Below, piece after piece: positions 29,809 through 40,170 of a stretch of DNA of 64,000 nt. The translations under genes were made by a program, and so were the position numbers. How positions within the stretch are numbered: position 1 is the first letter of the stretch; every line of letters starts with the position of its first letter. The notes beneath the pieces are model-generated. The model was not told the DNA's origin. It worked only from the letters and a program-made list of their open reading frames with translations, and searched no databases. Source of the DNA: Caloramator sp. mosi_1 (GTDB taxonomy: Bacteria > Bacillota > Clostridia > Clostridiales > Caloramatoraceae). The stretch lies in contig NZ_CP117677.1 of the NCBI RefSeq assembly GCF_028622835.1, forward strand, positions 992,001-1,056,000, read 5' to 3'.

Positions 29809-31992
29809 ATTGTAAACTGATTTTGTAAATAGTATCCTTGATTTGATGATATATCTTTTTGAATATGTAATCTGTCTGGTATAAAATATTCTATTCTCTT
29901 ATTTAAAAGAAGAACATATAGTGAATTTAAAGTGTTTAGGGATTTAGCTGTAAAGGCGTCAAAGTATCCAAAGAAAGCAAATCCTCCTAAAATCAGATTA
30001 TATAAACGTGAAAAAGTAATTGTATTCTGAATTGCATTGTAGGATTTCTTGGACAAGGATACAAATTCACATACTCTCATCAAATTATCATCTAATATTA
30101 TGCAATCCGAATGCATAAATACCCTATCACAGGCAGTATTAGTTAAGCAGACGCTAACGTCAACTTCCCTCATTGCCATTACATCATTTATACCATCACC
30201 CATCATTAAAACTGTGTTACGTCTTGAAATCTTCCTTACAATATCACTCTTTTCTTGCAAACTGCACTCACTATATATCCTATTTATACCCAACTGTTCA
30301 CCTATATGAATTGCATTTTCGTGCTTATCTCCTGTCAAAAGTGTTATGTTATTTATCCCATAACCTTTAAATGTTTGAATTGTATTATATGAATCGTTCC
30401 TTAAAACATCTTTTAAAATAATTATTGCACTTAATTTGCCATTTATAGCAACAAATATCGGTGTGTAAAAATTATTTTTCAGTATTTCATATTTGTCTAA
30501 ATATAAAGATATATCTATATTATAATCTCTCATTATTTCATCATTACCAATCAAAACTTTTTGTCCATTATATTCTGCAAATACACCCTTTGAAGGTATA
30601 TAAAAACTACTTTCTAACTTTTGAAATGATTCCTTATCTCCATATTTTTTAATGTCATAGCAATAGGATGCATACCATCATATTCACAAGCAGCACATAT
30701 CCTTAAAACTTCTTCTTTTGTATACTTCTTATCTATAATATCTATATCAATCAAATCCATACGTCCATTTGTAAGCGTACCTGTTTTATCAAAAACAACT
30801 GCATCTACCTTTGATGCATTTTCTATGCAGTTTACATTTCTAACGTATATGTTCCTTCTTTTAAGTAGATTAACATAACTACTTATTCCAGAATTGAGTG
30901 CTGTCATAGATGCTGATGGAGTCATTACAAGCAATGTAGATAATGCATTCATTGCACTTCCTGTATAAATATAACTTGCTACTGCTGTGGTTAATGCAAC
31001 AGGAGTAATTCGACTTTGGTATTTTTTAATTCTACCATATATTTCAAGTTTTTTAGTGGCATTTCTGATTTATTTGAATATTGTGGCACTTCATTAACTT
31101 CCAATATTAATTCTCCTGATACTACGTACATTCCCTCTGAAACAAAATCGTTAACCCCTATCTTTTCAGAAGATAGTTGTCCTGTATAATATAAACTACT
31201 TACTAATGCACTGCCCTTTACTACTATTCCATTAACTAAAATAGATTCTCCCTACTTACTTTTATAATATCACCTTTAGATAACATATCTACTGTAACAA
31301 GTTCCTCTTTTTCACCATTTAATCTTAGAACCATATTAATGAAATTACCTTTAATATTTCTTAATGTCTTTTGACATTGAATCATAGCCGAATACTTAAT
31401 GTAGTCGCTTAAGGATTTCATTAAAAGAACAAATACACCTTTATTACTCTCACGTAAAAGAGTAAAGGATACTGCTGTTAATTTTAAGAGTATATCCGCA
31501 TCTGTTGGAACATTCTTCATAAACCTCTTATAAAAGGATTTTAACAGAGGATATCCTCCAATGATAGTTACTATTGATGCTGCCTGAAGCACCCTTACAT
31601 TTCTACTAATTGAGAATTTACCTATAGTAGATTCTTTAGTTCTTAACAGCAAATATATTAAAGTATATATTAATGTTCTCTTTTTGCTTTCTCCTTATTC
31701 TTTATAAGATTTATATAGTTTTCATACAAAGATAAGTCTTCTCTTTTATTTTTGTTAACAGCTAAATCTATTATGTAGTCAATTTTTTCATTATCTCATC
31801 CAAATTTATTTTATCTTTATCATATTCAATAAGGATTGTAGCAGAATTATGATTTACCTTTGAATAATTTACTCCAACTAAAGTTTCAAGATAAAAATTT
31901 ATATACTCTGATAAATCCTTATCATAATAAATATAGGGATTCTTTAACCTCACTCTACCTGGTAAACTACTAATTACCTGCAACTTAATCAA
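29796..31992 (-). CDS. P1B-type heavy-metal P-type ATPase with HMA-like N-terminus (FezB-like candidate)
   Basis: About 730 residues. The first 70 are an HMA-like ferredoxin fold with SSLPGRVRLKNP and no CxxC metal site. Membrane and actuator parts follow, then TLLVMTPSASMTALN (TPS where most P1B pumps have CPC), FDKTGTLTNGRMD (phosphorylated Asp), YDGMHPIAMTL (HP locus, marks P1B pumps), LLTGDKHENA and MMGDGINDVMAM. The actuator loop reads YYTGQLSSEK, so the usual catalytic TGE is TGQ. TTG start overlaps the preceding stop as TTGA. Seven or so one-base breaks, most in A6 runs. This combination (separate small partners, non-Cys HMA) fits the P1B-6/FezB type known from ferrosome loci, which I state from memory. 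Confidence 0.82.
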
Positions 31993-32327
31993 CCCCTGTT
32001 ATTTAACTTTTTCATTTTTTCTTCTAACTCTTGTATTTGAGCTTGTAGTTTTAAAAGTTCCTCCTGTGCTGTGTTTTCACAAGTTACAGCACAGTGTTCT
32101 AATCCAATATCTTGGTTCTCTTCTTTAATTAATTTATGCCTGCTTTTCTCTACTTCATCCTTAATATCATCTACAAGTTCCTTTGTTTTGTCTCCTAAAT
32201 ACAAAACCTTCTCCATTGCTTTTATTGTATAAGGTTTAAGACTTTTATTTAGTTCTTTAATAAAAACATATCCTCCAATGCCAACAGCTGCACCTATTAA
32301 GAAGGATTTATTTATTTTCTTAACCAT
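31989..32327 (-). CDS. small membrane/coiled-coil protein (DUF5132-like)
   Basis: 113 residues, intact. The N-terminus has a glycine-rich hydrophobic segment (SFLIGAAVGIGGYVFIKEL), then an amphipathic helix (KPYTIKAMEKVLYLGDKTKELVDD) like DUF5132 proteins, a Cys pair (HCAVTC) and a C-terminal coiled coil (LLKLQAQIQELEEKMKKL). Start after GGAGAAGGT. The stop overlaps the ATPase start (TTGA), so it is coupled to it. A role in membrane curvature or in tethering the ATPase is inference. Confidence 0.7.
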   Translation of the reverse strand: MVKKINKSFLIGAAVGIGGYVFIKELNKSLKPYTIKAMEKVLYLGDKTKELVDDIKDEVEKSRHKLIKEENQDIGLEHCAVTCENTAQEELLKLQAQIQELEEKMKKLNNRG

Positions 32328-32344
32328 ACCTTCTCCGTTACAGA

Positions 32345-32511
32345 AAACTTATAAAACTTTATAAAGTTTACATCAAACCTTATAAAAGTTTATGTTTCCT
32401 TCCTTGTTCATCGTGTCCAGTTTCGGATATTCCTACTCCTGTTTGTTTGACACTCCGAAGGCTTAAATTCCCCACTAACGTATGGGTACACATCAATAAC
32501 TGATTTAAGTG
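32345..32511 (-). ncRNA. probable omega (reRNA) guide RNA scaffold at the TnpB 3' end
   Basis: In IS605/IS607 elements the RNA that guides TnpB runs from the tnpB 3' end to the right end of the element. Here the region carries compact GC-richer structure unlike its surroundings (GGGGAATTTAAGCC, CTTCGGAG, CCGAAACTGG, ACACGATGAACAAGGAAGG on the minus strand) and ends in AT-rich TTATAA repeats. The guide would be the host sequence just past the end. The exact boundaries are not determined. Confidence 0.55.
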
Positions 32512-33694
32512 CTATGCTACTCCTTTACCATAATTCTTTAGGTTTATACTTGAGTTTAAATCCCTGTCTATTTCATAACCGCACTCATCACATATAAAAG
32601 TTCTTTCTGATAAAGAAAGTTTATCTTTTATATCACCACATCTGATACAAGTTTTAGACGAAGGGTAAAATCTATCCGCAACTATAAACTTTATTCCATT
32701 CCAAGCACACTTATATTCCATCTGCCTTTTAAATTCGTGGAATGTCGCCTCTTGTATTGCCTTAGATAGCTTCCTATTCTTTAGCATTCCACAAGTATTT
32801 AAGTTTTCCATTACCACATACTCTGGCTTGGTTTTCGCCAAAGATGTAGTTATTTGATGAATATAATTGTGTCTTATATTTTTAAGCCTTTTATGTGTTT
32901 TTTGAACAAGGAATTCCAACTTATTTATATTGTTAGTTTTTCTGTAACAGTATTCACCTCCTTCTGTTTCAATTTTGTTTAACTCATATTTTTTAGACAA
33001 CTTACGTTGTAATTTTTTAAGTCTTTTTCTAATTTCCTAACTTTGCTTGATTTGTTTATATTTTTAAACTTCTGTCCACTGCTTATAACAGCTAAATCTT
33101 TTACTCCTAAATCTATACCTATACCTTCGGTATAATTTTGATTTTTAACTTCAACTTCTTCTACTCCTATACTTAACCACCAATTTAATCCATCAAATGT
33201 CACTCTTGGATTAGAATATTTAGTGTTATTTCCTGTTGGTATTCTGCTTTTTTCAGATAGTTTAATCCAATTGAGTTTTTGCTTGTTGCGTTTTGTAGAA
33301 GTAGTTAGTTTCTCTAATTTAACGTGAGTATCTGTTATTTTAATTTTTGCAGTATCAACGTAAAAGCTTAGTCTACTTCTCTTTTTGATTTAAACTTAGG
33401 AAACTTTGTTCTTTCCTCAAAGAAGTTTTTATAGGATTGACAAGCATCTTTTATTGCTTGTTTTGTTATATTGTTTGAATAGTTGTTGAGCCAATCATAT
33501 TCTTTTCGTTTCTTTAACTCGGTTAGCCTTTTTCATAGTTCTCCATCATTTAGAAATTTGCCACCATTTTTGTGATTTTCCTGTTGTGTAGCTAAAGCAA
33601 AGTTATATGCCCATCTTGCAACCCCTGCACACTCGAATAACTTTGTTCGTTGTTTATTGTTAGGTAGAAGCATTACTTTATATGTCTTTATCAT
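32512..33694 (-). CDS. tnpB: TnpB RNA-guided nuclease (IS607 type)
   Basis: About 394 residues, typical for TnpB. N-terminus MIKTYKVMLLPNNKQRTKLFECAG, then a WED/REC-like region; RuvC motifs are TEGIGIDLGVKDLA (Asp), YVVMENLN (Glu) and DRDLNSSINLKN (Asp), with the zinc finger CIRCG...CDECG between the last two. All catalytic residues are present. ATG overlaps the end of tnpA by 17 bases in another frame. Frame breaks near 33000, 33390 and 33535, so the copy as read is not expressed whole. Confidence 0.9.
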
Positions 33695-34295
33695 CTTCCA
33701 TAAGCTCCTTAATCATTTTCTTGGCTTTATTCGCTCTCTTGCCTTGTAATTTGAAACTAAATACTGTTATTATTTGAACTAAATCCTCTACAAGTTCCTG
33801 CTCTTCAGTCTTTTCTGTGTTGTCAATTATTTCAATATTAGTGCCATATTTATTACAAATATTTTCTATTAATTCAAATCCAAATCTAATAAGTCTATCT
33901 TTATATAGCACTACTATTTTTTCTACTTCGCCATTTGTAACCATATCTATAAGCTTATTTAATCCTTGTTTGTTATAATTAATTCCACTTCCAATATCAG
34001 TTATTATTTCAAACTGATAACCTTTTGCTATCATATATTCTTTAACGTATGTTATTTGTGTTTCTAAGTAATCTTTTTGTTTTTGACTTGAAACTCTACA
34101 ATATCCTATTACTTTTTTATTTATAGGTTTTTTAACTATGCCAAGAAGGTGATTAAGTTGTTCTTCTGAATAATATCTAAATCCAGATGGTGCAATATAA
34201 GCAGGTTTTAATCTGTTATTTCTGTCCCAATTTCTTAAAGTTTGTTCCGTTTTGCCTATTAATTTAGCAAACTCACCTATACTATAATATTTCAT
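33678..34295 (-). CDS. tnpA: IS607-type serine recombinase TnpA
   Basis: Intact, about 205 residues. MerR-like helix-turn-helix at the N-terminus (YYSIGEFAKLIGKTEQTLRN, PSGFRYYSEEQL), then a small serine-resolvase domain with the nucleophile in VIGYCRVSSQKQKDYLETQI and the conserved VVLYKDRLIRFGFELI. HTH before resolvase is diagnostic for IS607. Start chosen after AGAGGTGATAAT. Confidence 0.93.
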   Translation of the reverse strand: MKYYSIGEFAKLIGKTEQTLRNWDRNNRLKPAYIAPSGFRYYSEEQLNHLLGIVKKPINKKVIGYCRVSSQKQKDYLETQITYVKEYMIAKGYQFEIITDIGSGINYNKQGLNKLIDMVTNGEVEKIVVLYKDRLIRFGFELIENICNKYGTNIEIIDNTEKTEEQELVEDLVQIITVFSFKLQGKRANKAKKMIKELMEDDKDI

Positions 34296-34458
34296 TATTA
34301 TCACCTCTCTATATACAATTACATTATACTTTTTATAAATTGTATATAGAGTTTTATAATTTCTTATAAAATTATTTTAGCTATTGTTCGCATCTAATTA
34401 TTTTTTAAACATAGCATACTTAATTATTTTTTTATTATTTTTTTATTGTTTATTTTTT

Positions 34459-34652
34459 CTATTTCATCATTAAAAAATCTACTATATCCTGAGAATAATC
34501 TGTCCATATTTTAAGAATTTCATCTTCTTCATATGGAGTTTCTTTTATTTTATTTATACTCAATAAAAGAGCATCCTCTATTTGTTCTTTAATTATTTCA
34601 AGTTTTTTATTAAATCTTCGTGTTTGGTATCTTCTAATATATTTGTCTTCAT
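34459..34652 (-). CDS. small helical protein of unknown function
   Basis: About 64 residues after one A is restored in an A6 run: starts MKTNILEDTKHEDLIKKLEI and continues through an acidic helix to IWTDYSQDIVDFLMMK. AAGGAG lies 7 bases upstream. No membrane helix. It resembles a short amphipathic, phasin-like helix in its composition only. It follows the inactive ATPase paralogue on the same strand and is the last gene before the IS607 insertion. No family recognised. Confidence 0.5.
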
Positions 34653-34707
34653 AACTCTGCTCCTTATTTTAGAATACTTTTTAAACTTAATATATATAAA
34701 AAATATT

Positions 34708-35832
34708 CTAATATATATAATCCTCTTTTATTTTTTTATCGTATATAATATCTGAAATTAATACTTCAAAGATAGTGAATAATATCGTAAAAATTGGGGA
34801 TATTGCAATTCCCTTACTATAAATAACATCAAATATATATGCAGTAAAGAAATAAGAGAATTTACTCTTTTTATATGTTGTTCTAATAAAAACTATGACT
34901 AAATATCTTATATAAATTTTCTAAAGACTTAATTTCAACATAGATATCCGCATTTTTATGATTTATTAGTTCATTAAAAACAAAAACTTTTATATACCAT
35001 TTATTTTTACTTAACAAATCTGCATTATTTGATATAATTACTAATCTATCTTTTTGACTTATATTATCTATACATAAACTATTCAAAAACAAGCAGTCTT
35101 CTACATATTTTAAATCAGGTTTATCAGTGTTATATGTTAAAATATATATTGTATTAATACCCTCTTCTCTTAATCTAAAAACTAAAGTAATTATTTTTTA
35201 TTTATTATACTAATTCTACTGTTTAGCTCCAGTCTTCTAATAACATTAGGACTTAGGTTTATATTTTTTGTAAAATTAAACTCTCATCAATTCCTACTTT
35301 GTTTGATTCATTTAAAAATTTAATTTCATCTATGTTATTTATAAAGATATTATAAACTTCTAATTTCTTTATTGTATGATTTAAACATATATTTTCTATT
35401 AACTTAAATATTATTGGATTTGATAAAATAGCTATAGAAATTAAAGAACTTAAAGGATAACCTAAAAAAATAAAAAAGTTCAAGTGCCAATCCAAATAAA
35501 AAGAATTTTTTATAAAATGGATTTTTCAGTAACTTATAAGGAGCCAAATCATCTGTTAAAATACTTATAGTACTTTTGCTTTTTAAATTAATTTTGTGTG
35601 TACTTAACTTAGTATCTACAACTTTGCAATATATAGTATCTTCATCTAATTTTGTTTCATCATACAAAACTAAAATACTACAATTATAAATATTAAATTT
35701 AATTGATTTAATACCATCTACTGAGTATAAATTAGTTCTAATACTACAAGCAGCTCCATAATCATTATATATTTCCCATACTTTCAATCTTAATCTACCT
35801 GGTATGGAAAATATTTTTTCTACAGCCTTCAT
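34708..35832 (-). CDS. HMA-domain, catalytically dead P-type ATPase-like protein
   Basis: About 374 residues once four run-length breaks are mended. N-terminal HMA-like fold (IFSIPGRLRLKVWEIYND...SILVLYDETKL) without cysteines; a membrane hairpin (FLFGLALELFYFLGYPLSS, then SIAILSNPIIFKLIENI). The following HAD-like part (TLVFRLREEGINTIYILTYN, LCIDNISQKDRLVIISNNAD) aligns by eye to the P-domain of the ATPase at 29796-31992 (YGINNITLLTGD, EKSDIVRKISRRN). It ends with two C-terminal helices. The DKTGTLT phosphorylation motif, the TGD and the GDGxND motif are all missing, and there is no nucleotide-binding domain. Overlaps the upstream coiled-coil gene by ATGA. A pseudo-pump partner of the real ATPase is inference. 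Confidence 0.65.
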
Positions 35833-36253
35833 TCGGTCTCAACCGCTAACTTTTTCTTTCTATTGTTATATTGTGCCTCTGCCACTATATCCTCAAATCC
35901 TTCCTTAAAGTTAGCAACTGTTTCTGCTGTTTTATCTCTAATACCTAAAATTAAGCCCACTGTGCCAACTGTAACTCTTCTTAAACCTCTTCCTATTTTT
36001 CTTCCTAAATTGAACTCCATTTTAGGAAGTTCCTTTTGTGCAAAATTCATATTTTGCATAGCATCCATTTTACTCAATATCATTTCGACATTCTGATTTA
36101 ATTTTTCAAAGCTATTGTAGATAGTATTTACACTTGTCCTTAAATTTTCTTCATTCTTTATAAGTTTTTCTACCTCCTTTGATAAACTCTCATATTTTGC
36201 ATTTAATTCTCTTACTTCTTGTTCAAGTCTTTTTCATTATTTAATTCACTCAT
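35829..36253 (-). CDS. coiled-coil plus glycine-rich membrane-associated protein
   Basis: About 141 residues. The first 75 form a coiled coil (LEQEVRELNAKYESLSKEVE, then NTIYNSFEKLNQNVEMILSK). A basic stretch GRKIGRGLRRV leads into a short hydrophobic VTVGTVGLILGI and then a DUF5132-like helix, RDKTAETVANFKEGFEDIVA. One A is missing in the A5 run near the start. AAGAGGTG upstream. Stop overlaps the next start (ATGA). It shares its C-terminal half layout with the protein at 31989-32327. Candidate shell or tether protein; function unknown. Confidence 0.65.
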
Positions 36254-36349
36254 AACAACACCTCTTGCTATGTTTTTTATATTATTCCTCATTTTTCAAA
36301 AAATATTACTATAAAATATTTTTGCATAAAAAACACCTTTATCAGGTGT

Positions 36350-36562
36350 TTAAGCAGTTTTATATTTTTCTGTTGTTTGATAATAAAATAGTTCATCAAT
36401 TAACTCAAGTACCTGTCCAACCAATTGATTATACATATCAGTTTTAACATTAACTAACATTCCTTCCATCTTTCTATATATTTTCTCTTGGTTTTCTATT
36501 ACTGATTGTTTTGAAGAAGCTCCACCCATTAAAAATTCAGCAAAATCAAATTTATCAAACAT
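36350..36562 (-). CDS. small helical protein of unknown function
   Basis: 70 residues, intact, starting MFDKFDFAEFLMGGASSKQS and continuing as an amphipathic helix rich in Glu, Lys and Met (NQEKIYRKMEGMLVN, MYNQLVGQVLELIDELFYY). No membrane segment and no known motif. It starts 5 bases after the previous gene, so the two are co-transcribed. Family not recognised. Confidence 0.6.
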   Translation of the reverse strand: MFDKFDFAEFLMGGASSKQSVIENQEKIYRKMEGMLVNVKTDMYNQLVGQVLELIDELFYYQTTEKYKTA

Positions 36563-36567
36563 ATAAT

Positions 36568-37108
36568 TTACAACAACATTTTTGTTAAACTTCCGACTAA
36601 ACTACAGAAACTCTTATTTATCAACTTTTCAGACATCTTTGTTATCTCATTTGTTATATGCAAACAATCAACAAAATCGCTTACTTTATCTAAATTTAAA
36701 TGATTGACCTCAACATTTAATTCTATATCTACATAGTCATTAATTGATGATTCTATCTCTAATGCTAACATTTTTTCTACATTATCAATAAAGCTATTTA
36801 TTTCTTCCATCGACAAAACCATTGCCTCAAAATTTTCTTTGTTATGCATCTTCAAATTGTTAGAAACCAAAATTGAATATGACTTTAATGCTTTAAAACA
36901 ACCACTAAAAAATATATCAACTTGTTCTTTAATGAGAATTATACATTTTTTTCTAATAAATCTATGAAATTTGGAAGATATACCGTATTTCTCATCCTTC
37001 ATACACTCCCTAAGCAACTTCATCCCAAAATATATAATATTCACTTGGTGTTAAAGGTTTTTTTGAAAATGTTAAATCAAAGTTAAATAAACAAGTATAT
37101 TTATTCAT
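36568..37108 (-). CDS. helical protein of unknown function, first gene of the cluster
   Basis: About 180 residues. ATG-initiated N-terminus MNKYTCLFNFDLTFSKKPL followed by TPSEYYIFWDEVA; one frame break then continues as RECMKDEKYGISSKFHRF, a long helical body (MVLSMEEINSFIDNVEKMLA) and a C-terminal KSFCSLVGSLTKMLL. No strong ribosome binding site ahead of the ATG; a GTG start at 37044 is the alternative for the shorter form. Divergent from the second ATPase across a 50-60 base gap that must hold both promoters. Family not recognised. Confidence 0.5.
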
Positions 37109-37171
37109 TTACAGAGAAATACTACATATTAGCTAATTTTTGAGAATAGGTGATATGTATATGCAAAAGTA

Positions 37172-40114
37172 ATGGAAAAATCAAATATCAATGCCATCTA
37201 CCGAAGATTTCGTATCCCAATAAGTTCAATCTACAGAAACGAAAATATGTGTTCTAAAGTATCTACCTTTGCAAAAACACTAAATGGTGTTATTTATGCA
37301 AGTGCCAATCCATTAACTGGAAAACTTCTTGTAATTTACGATGAAATGCTCACAACCGAAAACATACTTAAATTTAACATTATTAGTTTTGTTTTAAACA
37401 AGAACAAAAGTACAAGTTCTGTTCATAATGAAAAACAAATTTTATCCTCCTCAACCAAATTTAAAGAAGAATATGCTGTGCCTTTAGAAGTCGAAATGAA
37501 ATCTGTTAAAAAGGTAACCTATAAACCTTATGAACCATACCACGCAATTAGCATAAAAGAAATTGAACAAAACCTAAATACAAACTTTAACAATGGTTTA
37601 TCTTCATACGAGGTTCAAAAAAGAATAAAAGAATATGGACTTAATGTAATATCTGAGAAAAAAGAAAATCCATTATTGCTAAATTTTTGAAGGCTTAAAT
37701 GAATTTTCAACAAGGTTGTTACTTGGTGCTGGTTTTTGTCACTTCTTATAGGACAAATACCAGAAGCTATTGCTATTACATCAATTGCTCTTATTGAAAC
37801 CTCAATATCTACCTTACAACAGCACAAAGCTGAAAACTCAATCTACTCTTTAAAAAATATGCTTGTAGATAAAGCTAAAGTTTTAAGAAATGGTGAAATA
37901 CATAAAATTGACTCTAAAAACCTTGTTCCTGGTGACATAATATTTATTGAGTCAGGGGATAGGGTTCCTGCCGATGCAAGAATTATTGAATGCTATGATC
38001 TTAAAATTTCAGAAGCAACTTTAAATGGAGAGAGTACTCCTCTAATAAAAGACGCTTGTACCTGTGAAAAGAACATTTGTTTAGCTGATAGGTGTAATAT
38101 GATTTATATGGGAACAAGTGTATTATCTGGCTATGCAAAGGCTGTTGTTGTAGCAACAGGTATGAAAACTGAAATTGGTAAAATAGCAAAAATGCTACAA
38201 AATATTGAAGCCGAACCTACACCATTACAAATTAAAATGCAGAAATTTACTCAAAAATAACAAAAGTATGTTTGTTATTAAGCTTTATTGTAGGTGGTAT
38301 AAGTCTTATTGCTGGAAGAACAATACAAGAAGTTTTAACTACTGCTATAGGATTCTCATTAGGTGCAATACCTGAAAGCTTACCTGGAGTAGTAACTATA
38401 ACGATGGCACTTAGCGTCCAAAAGCTTGCTAAACAAAACGCCATAGTTAGAAAGCTATCTGCAGTTGAAGGTCTAAGTAATGTTAGTGTAATATGCTGTG
38501 ATAAGACAGGAACATTAACTATGAACCAAATGACTGTAAAAAAGTTTATGTAGATGGTTGTACTTATAATGTATCAGGTTCAGGATATTCAATAGAAGGA
38601 GATATTAAATTAGTTGATGGTAGTACAAATGATGAAGAAATATTAAAAAAGCTACTTGTAGCAGGAGTTTTATGCAATAACGCTAATTTAAAAAATACTA
38701 ACAACAAATGGACAATTGAAGGAGACCCAACTGAAGGAGCACTCCTTCCACTTGCATATAAAGGAAATCTAAATGTAGAGGAAATTAGAAATCAATATAA
38801 AAGAATAAAGGAAATTCCGTTTGATAGTTCTCGAAGATATATGACAGTAGTTGTTCAAAACAATAAAGATAAGATAGCCTTCATAAAAGGTGCCTTTAGT
38901 AGTATTTCAACAAAATGCACAAGAATCTATGATAAGGGTATAGAAAGGCTTTTTACATCATCGGATAAAGAAAAAATACAGGAAATTTGTGATAAATTTG
39001 CATCGGATGCTATGAGGGTTCTTGCCTTTGGATATAAACATTTAGATAAGAACTCAAAGGATATAGAAAACAACTTTGTTTTCTTAGGACTTGTTGCAAT
39101 GGAGGATCCTCCTCGTGAAGGTGTAATAGAAGCTATACAAAAGTGTCATAGTATGGGGATTAAAATAATAATGATAACAGGTGATAATAAACAAACTGCA
39201 ACAGCAATTGGAAAACATTTAGGCATTCTAACCAATGGAATTGTTATATCAGGAATAGATTTAGATTTAATGACTGATGAAGAACTTTATAGAAAAATAA
39301 ATAATATACAAGTATTTGCAAGGACATCACCTGAACAGAAACATCGTATAGTTAAAGCTCTAAAAAGATGTGGCCATATTGTTGCAATGACGGGTGACGG
39401 AGTAAATGACGCACCTGCTATAAAAGAAGCAAATATTGGTATAGCTATGGGAAGAGGTGGAAGTGACGTAGCAAAAGATGTTGCTTCTATCACTCTTGCA
39501 GACGACAACTTCACAACTATTGTAAATGCTATTGAAGAAGGTAAAAAATAAATTTAAAGATAAGAAATATTACAAAATACCTTCTTGCAGGAAGTATAGG
39601 AGAAATAATTGCTATATCACTATCATCATTAACCTTTGGTAGAATGCCATTTTTAGCACTACAACTGTTGTGGTTAAATGTAATTGGTGAATCTATCTTG
39701 GGGGCAAGTCTTGCAATGGAAAACATAGATGATTACCCCTCAAGCAAGCTTAAAAATTCACAAAACAACGAACTTTTAGATAGAAAAATTAGAACTGATA
39801 TAGTAAAAAGAAGTGTTGGAATAGGTCTAACAAGCTTTGCTGTATTTGAAAGTTCAATTTTATTAGGAAGAGGAATTCCTTATGCACAAAGTATGGCATT
39901 TTCAAATTTAGTATTGACTCAGCTTCTACACGTTTATGATTGTAGACAAAGTAGGCTACCTTCAGCTCATATTAGTTTAGCATCTTCTTTGTCTCTTGCT
40001 TCACTTTTAGCAATACTTTATATACCTTCTATTAGTTCTATGTTTGGTACTGTACCACTGAATTCAAAGGATTGGATGATTTTATCCTTAACTACATCTT
40101 TAAGTAGAATATAA
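37172..40114 (+). CDS. P2-like cation P-type ATPase with HMA-like N-terminus
   Basis: About 980 residues. Residues 1-80 look like the cysteine-free HMA fold of the two ATPase-like proteins across the intergenic gap (YRRFRIPISSIYRN, GKLLVIYDE). Then a P-type ATPase N-terminus (NNGLSSYEVQKRIKEYGLN), actuator SEATLNGESTPL, helix 4 AIPESLPGVVTITMAL, DKTGTLTMNQMTVK, MITGDNKQTATAIG and AMTGDGVNDAPAIKEANIGIA. PESLP and KGA-type motifs mark the P2 (Ca/Mn-like) group, not P1B. TGES is NGES. A longer start at 37156 is possible if one A is missing. Three or four breaks. Ends in a terminator. Divergent from, and probably partner to, the minus-strand cluster. Confidence 0.88.
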
Positions 40115-40132
40115 ATAGATATTATTGTCTTA

Positions 40133-40170
40133 TTAACTCACGGCAAGTTGCTCGTGAGTTAATATTTTTT
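40133..40170 (+). terminator. terminator of the P2-like ATPase gene
   Basis: TTAACTCACG and CGTGAGTTAA form a perfect 10-bp stem with a 10-base loop, then TATTTTTTCG. Confidence 0.9.

Larger units (their letters stand above)
32340..34375 (-). mobile_element. IS607-family element (serine recombinase TnpA plus TnpB)
   Basis: A two-gene transposon on the minus strand inserted inside the P-type ATPase cluster. It separates a small helical gene (34459-34652) from the DUF5132-like/ATPase pair that lies downstream on the same strand. The ends are AT-rich with repeated TTATAA motifs, as usual for IS607, which makes no target duplication and has no inverted repeats; the boundaries given are estimates to within about 30 bases. 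Confidence 0.7.

Noticed and set aside
36568-37044. Short GTG-started form of the helical protein as the true gene
   Set aside because: An upstream ATG frame encoding TPSEYYIFWDEVA joins by one base change and is more protein-like, so the longer form is preferred, with reserve because its ribosome binding site is weak.
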